A stretch of DNA of 64,000 nt. Origin: Hexactinellida sp. DTS-2022. Taxonomy: Eukaryota; Porifera; Hexactinellida. Below are positions 12,307 to 22,103 of the stretch, in pieces. The position numbers were made by a program, and so were the translations under genes. The stretch's first letter is position 1. Each line of letters opens with the position of its first letter. The notes below the pieces were generated by a model. It was not told where the DNA came from and searched no databases. It saw only the letters and a program-made list of their open reading frames with translations. The DNA lies in the NCBI GenBank assembly GCA_028753945.1, contig JAPNXP010000018.1, positions 2,357,643-2,421,642 of the forward strand. Reading direction: 5' to 3'.

Positions 12307-12580
12307 CTGAAATAGCCTATTCTCAGTTGTCCAGATTTCAGGGACATTATCCAATCTATCTCTCCAAATTTGCAGTTTTTCATACTTTTCAAAAAGTTCT
12401 GAGTATTGTATTTTCCCATTATATCGTTGTGGAAAACCCCAATCTTTAATAAAAAATACCATCTCTTCCATCCATTTGAGAAAATCTAACCTAGTATTAA
12501 TTTCTCTATTAGCTTCTCTTAGAACCAATAAGAGCTTCCATTCTTGTTGATATGTAGCTTCATGAAGTTTATCCTTTAAC
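12307..12580 (-). CDS. dynein heavy chain tail, internal exon
   Basis: The 274-bp exon has the acceptor TTCCCCTTAAG on its upstream side and a donor CAG/GTAAAC. Its first base completes an arginine codon begun by the exon ending at 15860 (AG plus G), and it ends in phase 0, as the exon starting at 7255 requires. The protein contains EWKLLLVLREANREINTRL, FLKWMEEMVFFIKDWG and WRDRLDNVPEIWTTENRLFQ, an aromatic-rich helical stretch of the kind found in dynein tails. The open frame runs upstream of the acceptor into intron, which has no protein-like character. The intron separating it from the next exon upstream is almost wholly a mariner-type MITE. Confidence 0.72.
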
Positions 12581-13076
12581 CTTAAGGGGAAAAATAAAAT
12601 AAAATAAATACCATCACTAGTTGAAATATAATTACAAAGTGATAATATACAGAATGCGGCCAAAGGTATTTGAAAAGCAATAATCCGTATTAATAGATTC
12701 AAGCTTCTAGCAGCACAATAACATTTGTAGATGGTTCAACATGGATGTTGACATGGGACGATATTTTAGGATTTATATATTTATGGAGGTGTTAAACTCA
12801 TTATCTATTTAATTAGCTAATCAGGTATATAATTTCTGAACATTTTGCTGCAATCATAATATACGGATTTTGATTTCAGATTTGAATACTATATGGTCGC
12901 ATTACTCGAGGTGCATAATTTCCAATCATTACAATTATTTTCCCCTGAGAACAGCGACAATTCCATTTCTATAAATTGTGCCACAAGTGGAACGTGTCAG
13001 GGATACTTATGCTGCTTCTTGGATAATCGATAAAAATTACTTTATATCACAATGTTAGGTATGAAATTTATAACTA

Positions 13077-13259
13077 CAGTCGACTCCGCTTAAAAGAGCT
13101 TCCGGTCAATAAATTTCTCCGCTTATTCGGGTCAAAATTTGACAGGATTTAAAGGACGGAATTACATTTTGGCTTAAAATATTTATGGTTAATAGATTTC
13201 TCCGCTTAATCGGTTTAAGTAACCTGGTCCCGAGGTGACTTTAAAAGCGGAGTCGACAG
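13077..13259. mobile_element. pogo-like MITE, 183 bp
   Basis: The left end CAGTCGACTCCGCTTAAAAG is mirrored by TTAAAAGCGGAGTCGACAG on the right, with TA on both sides (13075-13076 and 13260-13261). Internal CCGCTTA..CGG motifs repeat. It is inserted in the mariner-type MITE only 16 bp from the P-element insertion site. Confidence 0.78.
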
Positions 13260-13275
13260 TATAAGATATCTAAAG

Positions 13276-15735
13276 CATAGCCTACTATACATAATGCCCC
13301 ACAGTAACTTGATAATTTTGGACCATGGATGCGGTCGAAGATGGATTCGTAAATTCTAAATTAAGTCGATTGCAAGCTGAATTATTGATAAACTAAGTGG
13401 CTATATTTATTTTAAGTATTTTGTGTCCATTGTAAATAAAAATACTGATGAATTAGCTAATATCACTAATGATTGGACTGGACAATAATTACTAAATTTA
13501 GTATACATCTATGTAATAGTTAAGTAGAAAACATACATTAATGTATTATACATTTTCTTAAACAAGATACAATAATACACATTATACTAGTATCATTACA
13601 CTAAACGATGCAGACGGAAATGGTGCTCTAGTGGGTCTGTCTGAAGAAAAATGTTAAGAGATAAGAAAATCCATAATTTTCTACCAGATAGTTAGTTATT
13701 TGGGGTAACGCAACACAAGCATGTTTAAAGATTGTAAAAGTTTGGAGACACAATTTTCCTTCCTTTCCAGGTTGTTTTCTCCAGGCTTCTAAGTTCTAAC
13801 TAATAGACAACTCCCTCAAAAAAGAAAATCGATCGTCATTACCCACGAATGGGCTAGAGAATGCAGCTTTTAAACGGACATGCTTATTTGGAATGTTTAA
13901 TTGAACATTTTCCAGAGCGATCAGAAGAATTTGGATAAAATCCTACGTATCAGTTTGTAATTCTTGACAACGCAGGTCATTTTGAACAGCTAAAGCAGCT
14001 ACTGTTGATTCCTAAATAACTTTTAAGACAAATGTGACATTTTGGCGTTCTAGAATAGAAGGGTAAAAAAATTTAAAGTTTGGCTAAACTATGTTTCTCT
14101 GAATTGTAAAGGACTCTGACATCCCGAAAAGAAGCTGAACATATCTCAAAGGAAAGGAAAAGTAATATTTATGATATTGTCTAAATCAGGATAAACGAAA
14201 GTTTTGCTGTCAGATATTTGATCGAGCCAATTATTTCGAATCGTTTTTAGAATGTGGACAAAATCAAATGTAAGAAAAAGTGGCCTGTTGATTTCATAAG
14301 GATGAGGTACTCAAATCTCTAGCTTACCAACAGGGGAAACAATTTGAAGAGTTTCACATTTAGAGGTTAGTAATCAGTTGAAATTACCTGAACCAGTATT
14401 CCACAAAGTTCAATTTCTTCAATACAAGATTGTATAACAGAAAATATCTTTTCAGCAGAAATTACCGTGCATGGCAATAAACGGACAATACAGGACCATT
14501 TTTTATGAAGACTAGATACCATGATAGCAAATACTGTTTTGGTTGGATCATCAGGATTTAGATTAGAATCAACTAGTTTTCCTCCTTTGTAAGATATTTC
14601 AGATTTGATGTGTATTTCATCCATTTGGATAATGACATGCTTTTGTTCAGTAGAAAAATAATTAGTCACTTTTTTAAGAAAATAGAAGAATTTAATCATT
14701 TTGAAGTCCAAAAGAGTGATAACATTTTCTAAGGTATGGAAATGTGGAAGAGATAAACAAGGTAAAGTCTGCCATAGAAATAAGGGTAGCGTTTGTACAT
14801 TCGATATTAGAGGTATTTAGAGGAGCTAGGCTGGTGAGAAAATTCATAAATTTCACCTAAAATTGACTCAAGCAGTCGAGTATCACTTATAGAGCAGAGA
14901 GAGGATAACATCACCGTTATAAAATGCTTTTATAGACAAATCGGATTCAACTATCACGTAAACATCGACCAAAATATTTGAATTCAGCAAGTGAGGACGC
15001 ATTAAATTAGACTCTGCTATTCGGAAACCATAATGACCAATTAGGTAAAGAAATAAAAGTTAACTTGACTTTCAAATCCTGAAAAGTGTGCACCAAATAC
15101 TTCTCCTTCTCTTCAGTCTGTGATGTTTAAATCCTGCTGGAGTAGTTCACTTTCTTTCGAATCAATGGAAAGACGTCTGCGTTTTGTAGTAGACTGTGAA
15201 GAGTAGTATGATGGACAACCTGGTAAGTAAACTGGTACTGTCCAATCTTTTACCTTGAGATTTTTGCGTGGAAGCTTGTGGTAAGTTCCATCTCCGTTAG
15301 GAACTTTGTGGGTGTACTCAATATCCTCTTCTCTAAATGTTTCACTCAAACAAAAACAATATTAAGATTATCTACATCTTCCCTATGCAGACTATTGCAG
15401 AGCTCGAAGCCAAGACTCTCTTAGTTCAGACTACTGTTGAGGCATTCTGAATACAGGAATACGATCTTCTGGATTATAGTTACTCTTACATAATTACTAA
15501 TTAGTATGGGAGTTGGGAATGTTGAACAGTGATTAGAAAAATTAGTACAAGAAACAAACAAATAAAATTTCATGTTGGATATCATATAATGCAACTCATA
15601 TTCAAATATTATGGTTTATTATAAATGATTAAATCATGGCAGAATATTGTGGTTACTTAAAATTCCCCATCTTCGACCGCATCCATGGTACCAAATTCGT
15701 AGTTTACTGTTAGGCCTTATGTAAAGTAGGCTATG
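13276..15735 (-). mobile_element. P-superfamily element P1, 2.46 kb, with 7-bp duplication
   Basis: The left end is CATAGCCTACTATACATAA and the right end is TTATGTAAAGTAGGCTATG. The inverted ends extend inward to the pair ACCATGGATGCGGTCGAAGA and its complement, about 70 bp with gaps. The flanks are TCTAAAG on both sides (13269-13275 and 15736-15742). P elements usually make 7-8 bp duplications. The body encodes a decayed THAP transposase on the minus strand. It is nested in the mariner-type MITE, whose sequence resumes at 15736 and matches the second copy near 47700. Confidence 0.82.
13790..15500 (-). pseudogene. THAP-domain P-element transposase, decayed (copy P1)
   Basis: Reading leftwards from about 15500, a THAP zinc-finger domain is recognisable as CKSNYNPEDRIPVF, then WLRAL, then, after three or more stops, ETFREEDIEYTHKV and LKVKDWTVPVYLPGCPS. 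The open piece 15113-15349 holds the last part. The segment 14880-15070 matches the region after the THAP domain in copies P2 and P3. The frame at 14367-14711 carries the RNase H-like core start VIIQMDEIHIKSEISY with a DE pair, then VSSLHKKWSCIVRLLP and VISTDY. About 13790-14030 matches the C-terminal part of P3 with further breaks. THAP9-type transposases bind the element ends and cut DNA with an acidic triad. This one cannot be active. Confidence 0.75.
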
Positions 15736-15859
15736 TCTAAAGTTATTTCAGAGTAGTATAAGCAGCCGTTAATACGTTACATGAAGCAAATTGTCGGAAA
15801 TTTAATTCCTGTTGTTCAAATACTTTTGGTCGGTTAGTGTAATAATTATTAATAAATAC

Positions 15860-16710
15860 CTGTATTCTCTTTTTTTATTCAACAAAAATGCTTCATAGCG
15901 CCTGAATTGTCTACTTTCTTTCTTTAATAAGGCCTCAGGTAGAGTGATCCGTTTACATGCATTAATCAACAATGAATGAGATATTATTTGCTTAACAAAT
16001 GTTAGTTTTGTTTGCCGAGGAAAATAACCTTGGCCACTCTTCTCCATAATATTATTGCGTTCTCCCTTATTAGATTCGGTGAAAAAAGATCTATCTAAAT
16101 GTTCGAACTCTAAATAATGCTCATTGAATGGAGTCAATAAAATATCAAAAGTATCACCCCACCTGCTGTGACATTCAAATACCATTCTTTGTCCTTCGTT
16201 AAAAACTCCGATATCAAGAGAAATAACAGGTGTAGAATCTTCTTCTCTAGAGTGAATGTTCAGATATTTAAGGTAAGAATCAGCAGACGAAACTGCGTGG
16301 GCTTGAATTGCAAGGTGCATTCTAATTCCTAAAAAGAAAGTGAGATTAGGAATAAGTTTAATAGCTATGAATAACTGAGTCTTCGTTTGATTCAAGATGC
16401 GGAGTGTGTGTGATTGTGTACTGAGTGATATGTCAGTAATCACAAATGTTCTATGTTCTTCTAACTCGATATTTTGTTCACAATAAGTCAGGTCGGTTTT
16501 TAAAATAGTCCACATTAACTCAATCTTTTTGGTAATTTCAGAATATATTTGATATACTTCATCTTTCACTTTATGTTTGGTTTGATATAACAATTCCTCA
16601 ATAGATTGGATAGATACTAGCTCAGCAGGGGTTTCTGGATAAAGTTCATGCCTTTGAAGCCGAGAAGCCCATTGTGAGGTTGAATATATCAAAGGCATAA
16701 AACATGGGAC
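15860..16710 (-). CDS. dynein heavy chain tail, internal exon(s)
   Basis: The 851-bp frame begins after acceptor CTTAATAG at 16711 in phase 0, matching the phase-0 end of the exon at 42772, and ends ..GAATACAG before donor GTATTT, two bases into a codon completed by the exon at 12580. In dynein heavy chains the WK..WR segment of the preceding exon is followed by a proline-containing LRxxL block and a long helical region. Here the continuation reads PLIYSTSQWASRL, then LVSIQSIEELLYQTKHKVKD and EITKKIELMWTILK, which suits that position. An internal TTTCTTTTTAG at about 16330 could be an acceptor of a small in-frame intron, so the frame may be two exons. The later part (DIGVFNEGQRMVFECHSRW) I do not recognise by motif. 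Confidence 0.7.
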
Positions 16711-17149
16711 CTATTAAGAAATTCAATTAAATATTTGCCATAATTTGATGTCAAATTTGCATATATAAAATTAATAGGAGGTACGTATATGCAGATGAGT
16801 CACAGATATTAACCTATGTGTCAAGCTCTTCTCAGTTCCAGACCTGGGGGGCGCGCCCCAAGACCCGTAAACTTGACACTTATGTGTCTATGAAAACATA
16901 GAATATATTAAACAGATTACTTATATGGAGCTGAGTTACTGGTAACTGACTTCAGTTACCAGTAACTGAAGTAGCAAATATATGATATGACTTCAGCTAA
17001 TAAAGTCAGTAAATTTATTAATCATATTATAATATATAATATATCTATATTAGTAAATCTCGATTGTTGTTTGTTAATAATATTAATATTTGTTGTTGTT
17101 GTTACACAAAATATATATATTTTGAAAAATTTATGAAAATTCAAATATA

Positions 17150-17275
17150 ACTATCCCAAATATATTTACTTATATAATCAATTGTTTAGTGAAGAGTAAG
17201 GCCGCATAACGGCCGTTAACTTGAGGTGCGTAGCCCGATCTATCGCAAAGCGACCGAGACCGAAGGGCTCGTAAT
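17150..17275. repeat. GC-rich dispersed repeat, copy in MULE-1
   Basis: The segment with GTAAGGCCGC, GTTAACTTGAGGTGCGTAGC, TCGCAAAGCGACCGAGA and GAAGGGCTCGTA is repeated in inverse orientation at 24690-24790 inside the Ginger-like element, and in a diverged form at 56975-57040. It stands out from the AT-rich surroundings. The class is unknown. Confidence 0.6.
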
Positions 17276-17764
17276 ATATTATACTAATATTACTAAAATA
17301 TTATTAGTTTAAAGCAAAACTCAAGCTTATCTTCTGTGTTAATTTTAATTTAGTATATTATCATTTGAAAATGGGGGAAATAGCAAAGTTTGCCTTGGAA
17401 ATCGGGGAATCAGTCTTAATTCAGTTTAGTATTAATTTAATGAAAGATATTAATGAAACATTTTGTTTGAGTACCTAAAGAATAAATAAAGTCTGCAATG
17501 ATAATTTCCTTGCAGATTAATCAAAATAACAAAGTGGAAACTGTGAAATTATGGCAAAATATTCATGTTCTGTGTTTATTGCGTCTTTGTTTTTATTTTA
17601 TTTTACTTGTTCGACTGCACTTTTTTTCTCTTTTGTACAGGACGGCCTTTTCCTTTTACAGTCTTTGGATTTCCTTTTACAGCCTTTTACAGTCTTTGGA
17701 AACTAGATCTGGGAAAGGACTTCTTCAGGAATATGTTCTATTTGTTTGTGTATATAAAGGCGGA

Positions 17765-19916
17765 TCATATGCTTACATGGAAACATGGAAGTCGCCAGCA
17801 ACATGGGAAGAGACAAATACAGGATGTTAGAGTAGTCTGTCTAACAGTCTCATACCAATTAAGATCTTTGGAACTCAAGGATAGAACTAGATCACAAGCT
17901 TGTAAATCTGTATCGGTAAAAGGTTCTGTATCTTCATTCGCTAGATTTAAGTCAGAGGAAGAGGTTAAGCTTGAATTATTTGAAGCTTGGAATTGTATTG
18001 TGTAGGTAATCTCCTCTTCAGCCATGTGTTCCTGCGAGGAGCTTTCAGCAAATATCTGATAATCTATTATTGAATAGTTTAAACAGCGGGAAATCTGAGA
18101 CTTTAATAATTTCTGTGCAAAAGGACTAATACGATTTTTGAATCGCTGTTCAATTGGGTGCCATAAATTACATTCAGTTGCTTGTATCATGAGAAGGCGA
18201 GTGGAAATTCCATCTCCTTTTTAGCTATGCTCAGCCGATATTCTTCTAACTTTTTTGCAAGATCTACTAGTAATGTATGAGCTGTCAGAAAATGTTTAAT
18301 TGCTGAATGGACTGCCTCTGCGCAGTTGTGTAGAATGAACTACCAGAGTAAAATGGCGCCAAGTCCATCTAGCAGCCCATTGTTCTTTACGATTAACAGA
18401 GACTTTAGCCATCTATTCTTCGCTTCATAAACACTTGAATGTACGGAATCTTCACGATTTTGGATTAAAGATAATAATCCTTCCCATTCTGAATCAAATT
18501 GTACACAAGAAAGAGAATCTTGTTTTTTGCAAATTTTCCACCACTCTTTTATGAATTTTATCCATTTTGCTTTTAGATTATGACCCTGGCCACTAAATAA
18601 AGGTTTGATGTGTGTCGTGACGTTTTTAGAAAAGTGAAACGTACATAGTAAATGAGTTGTCCTGGGTAAAACTAAACATATAACATTCGCCATACCTGGA
18701 TCCCCGTCAGTAAACATTACATTCGGTGCTGTGCGAAAAACTTTAAGAAATTCTCTGAAGAGCCACTCAAATGATTCTAGATCCTCGTTTGTTAATAGAG
18801 AACATGCAATAATAACAGTTTTCCCATATTTGTTAATAGTTGTGAAAGCTCCAATTTTAAGAAAGTACCTATTACTATTAGTACCATAGGATGTGTCAAA
18901 TAGGACGCAATTACTTTCGAAACCCTCTGCCCATATGTCAAGACCACCCTCCAATACCCAGAAAACCTTTTCTAGACAACCATCAGAATCAGTAGTTGTT
19001 ACGAAGTAAAGGTCCTTATCATTTTGTCGTTTCCTTAAGTATTCAGCAAAATTGGTAGCGTCGAATAATCTCTCTTCTCCACTAGGGGCAAATTTGTTGT
19101 AAATATCTTGATAATTCCATGAAATCTCAACACCTTGACGGCGACATTCACTTTCCAGTACTTGATTAATTTTCGAAGCCGTAAATCCAGCACGTCTTAG
19201 TTTATCACCTAGTTCTATCAAGTCCGGTGGAATAGAACGAAGCGGAGCTTCAGCTAAACTGGAACCAATATTGTGTACAAGTTCATGATTGTGATTGAAC
19301 ATTCCTCCAGCAATAATCCAACCACCAATACATTCTTCAAGACGGATAAAAACTGGGCAATTACAGCGAAGAGAAATTGATCTTCGTAACACTCCACTTA
19401 CAATAGGCTTCTTGGAGCGATGACATCTCAGATTCTTCTGAATGCCCCTATCTCTATTCGCAGCATTATAACCACTCCAGTTTAAAGCAAAGCGCCCCCC
19501 TCCGATTTTGAGGTCACTTGACCATATATTCAGTTCATTCTTTGCTTCTTCAGCACTTTCCCAAGGTCCTATTGATATATCATCGGGTAAAACTATTTCT
19601 CTTCTGAAAATCACTTTTCCAGTTGAGCGGAGATTTTTAGAATGGACAAGTTCAGAGTTTTCCTCTTCTAACTCATTAAATAGGGTTGAAGGACAGCGAA
19701 ATTAGCTTCAGGAGTCGTAGGCGTTATAATGCTTTGTAACGAAGAGGATTGACTTCCTTCCAAATCTTCGCTTGTGGACGTATTGCCATCATCTGTACAA
19801 GATATGTCTTGGAAATGGTTTGCTGATGATAACTGATAATTTGGAAAATTAATCGAATTTAGATAAGCATCATCATCTATCGTTAATACTAATGAATTGT
19901 TAGCGTTTGCTTCCAT
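17765..19916 (-). pseudogene. Mutator-like transposase with FAR1-type zinc domain, nearly intact
   Basis: The frame starts at ATG 19916 (MEANANNSLVLTIDDDAYL) with an acidic serine-rich leader. Near 19690 it needs a one-base shift to reach TLFNELEEENSELVHSKNL and then the long frame to 18340. That frame has a FAR1/WRKY-GCM1-like cysteine-histidine domain (LRCHR, RCNCPVFI, FNHNHEL) and a MULE catalytic core: LFDTSYGTN with the first Asp, MFTDGDPGMANVI with the second, CTFHFSKNV, and a late EAKNRW stretch. A TAG at 18340-18342 interrupts it. The same frame goes on as FILHNCAEAVHSAIKHF and, after another shift near 18195, into MIQATECNLWHPIEQRF. Thus one stop and two shifts separate it from an intact gene; a shift could also hide a small intron. 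It is recent compared with the P relics. Confidence 0.85.
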
Positions 19917-20287
19917 AAAAATATAAATATACTTGATATATTATTGAAATAAATTATCAAAGTTACGAATATGTTTATGGAGTAAATATGTTACCAAAGA
20001 TTCCATACATATATGTAGTAAAGTATGATTAATTAAAAGGACTATTACTAATAACACTTTAGGTGTGATTAATGCATTACGCAATTATAACAAATTTCAT
20101 TCGTTAACGTTAACAGCAACCATATAAATGAACAATTGCAAAAGTGATGTAATTATATTTACTGACTATATTAGTTTAGCTGAGAAGTTAAGTCATTAAG
20201 TCATATCATATATTTGCTAGTTCAGTTACTGGTAACTGAAGTCAGTTACCAGTAACTCAGCTCCATATAAGTAATCTGTATATTAAA

Positions 20288-20948
20288 TTGATCTTGGTTA
20301 GTGCGTGTAATTTGTATATACACTATAATATCAATAAAATCAAGTCGGTTTCTAATTTTAAATCATCTAACTTTAGCACTCTTATTTACATTCTGAATAT
20401 TTTCAGATATTCAGACAAAATACCTCAAATAAGAATTCATCGGGTCCATTCAAAAAAGATTAGTATATATTATATAGATTCATACACATAAAAATTATAT
20501 ATTATATAATATTAGTGGGTATAAAAATAATAGTCAAAGTACAATTATCTCCCCGAATCACAATTGGAATTTATATTTTTTCTAGATAAAATCCTTCACA
20601 TACGGGATGGGAGTGTACACCTACTTGTCGATTTTTGTTGTCACACTCGGGAAATTTTGGTAACGAATTTACGAGATCTTGGGTGAAATAGTTTCAAGTC
20701 TAATAATTGCTGGTGTTGTAATCAGAAGGTAGAGGATGTGTAACGTGTGGCACAGCCAGACAAGTCGAGCCCACTTTCTGGTCCCACAAAAACCTTCAAT
20801 AGAATTGTATTGCAGGAAAAGGATTATATTTAAATTGAATTTCAATATTAAAATTACATTGCATCATAATCAGTTATATTTAAAATAGTACTAGCGCGCT
20901 TTGCTTTGTTTGCTAGGCTTGCTTGCTAACGTTAATTATAGCGTAAAT
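20288..20948. repeat. intron stretch with a dispersed repeat related to 1730-1905
   Basis: At 20585-20800, ACGGGATGGGA, TCGGGAAATTTTG and CTGGTCCCACAAA resemble ACGGGATGGGA, TCGGCATATTTTG and TTGGTCCCACCAAA at 1730-1905. A GC-richer motif ACTAGCGCGCTTTGCTT occurs at about 20890. No gene is seen. Confidence 0.35.
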
Positions 20949-21109
20949 CAGCGGCGGCGCTGGGAACTTCTTTTGGGGAGGGCGGTCGAAGTGGCTGCCA
21001 ATGCACACTGATCAGATTCAAAGTACAATCCTAGCATAATACTATAACGCTTGGGATATTTTGGGGGAGGGCGACCGCACGTTCGCCCCCTCCCCATCCG
21101 CCAACCCTG
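20949..21109. mobile_element. hAT-type MITE, 161 bp, exact 8-bp duplication
   Basis: It starts CAGCGGCGGCGCTGGG and ends CCGCCAACCCTG. Flanks are GCGTAAAT on both sides (20941-20948 and 21110-21117). The body has GGGGGAGGGCG and CGCCCCCTCCCC blocks that can pair. Confidence 0.82.
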
Positions 21110-22103
21110 GCGTAAATAGGCCTGATATTTTCAAATTCAACAAGGTGAAATTTTAAAGATGATGTCATAATTCGACAGTGTGTAAGCATAAAGAATATCT
21201 GGGTTTAAAGAAATGTCCGCTTCATGAAAAGATACATGTTCTATCAAATTTTAATGTAATTATAACCGGATTACACTGTAAAACCAAAGTAAATATCATT
21301 ATCATATCATTGAGGTCATTCAGTCAAAGTAAAACAATTTTCCATAAGGAAAATACTACGTCAATTATATTTAAATTTCTTCATTTTCCAGAAATCTGTT
21401 TCCTGAATCAAGCCTACTCTATATATGGCCTGACAGTAGATGTACCAGGGATGAACAAGAAGATGGGAAATTAAAATGTTTTCTATATTCAGTGGCGTAG
21501 CCAGCTCTAGACTGTGGTGGTGCATGGGCTCATGTCGGTGGTGCGTCGGTGGTGTATGGGATCCTCGCGGTGGTGATGGGCTCATCTCGGTGGTGCATGG
21601 GGTTGTCTTTTTCTACCCTCCCCTCCCCCTATATCCTAAACAATCCTTGGCAATTCACAAAGTGCAAATCAATTTGCGAACGACGTATAATCGGACAGGT
21701 GATAGGCGAATTAACTAGGCAGAAACGTCGAGGGGATTTTGCAAAAGTTCATGTACAGTCCACAAAAAATTATATCCGAGATGTATTCCATTTCAAACAT
21801 AGTGTATATGTTGCAGTCAAAGTGCGTTTTCAGTCAAAACGCGTTTTGACTGAAATTTTCAGTCGAAGTGCGTTTACTTATGAATAATTTATATTCTTAT
21901 TTTGCTTTGATTAAAGCGAAATTTCATTCTCAAAGCAGAAATTTCATTCTCAAAGCAGGAAATAATTTACGTTCTTAAACAATTAAAGTGTTGCTCATTT
22001 GTATTATTACAAGTGCCTTTGATTTTAGATGAAGTCAATATTCGGGAATGGTATATAAATGTGAGACTAGATTTCCTATTTATTCAATCATATAATTGAC
22101 ACA

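Larger units (their letters stand above)
12650..15839. mobile_element. Tc1/mariner-type MITE split by two nested elements
   Basis: The right end GTTCAAATACTTTTGG..GGTTAGTG is flanked by TA (15840-15841). The left end CAGAATGCGGCCAAAGGTAT is a mutated form of CACTAACCGGCCAAAAGTAT, seen intact in the copy at 46962-47774, and is also preceded by TA. Body motifs such as GTGCCACAAGTGG are shared between the two copies. The element is interrupted by a pogo-like MITE (13077-13259) and a P element (13276-15735). Without them it is about 0.55 kb long. It has no coding capacity. Confidence 0.82.
16913..20278 (-). mobile_element. complete Mutator-like element (MULE-1), 3,366 bp
   Basis: Inverted ends of about 78 bp start CAGATTACTTATATGGAGC on the left and end GCTCCATATAAGTAATCTG on the right. 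The flanks are an exact 9-bp duplication, TATATTAAA (16904-16912 and 20279-20287), the size expected for Mutator-like elements. The ends contain inner palindromes of the AGTTACTGGTAACTGA type, so each end alone can form a hairpin. The element carries a FAR1-like transposase on the minus strand and lies about 200 bp upstream of a dynein exon acceptor. Confidence 0.9.

Noticed and set aside
17498-18005. Two plus-strand frames of 110 and 146 codons
   Set aside because: They are antisense to the C-terminal part of the MULE-1 transposase or in its AT-rich flank.
21476-21887. Two plus-strand frames of 80 and 112 codons
   Set aside because: They cover the GGTGGTGCATGGG repeats of the outer hAT-type left end and the Ginger-like inverted end; no protein family fits.
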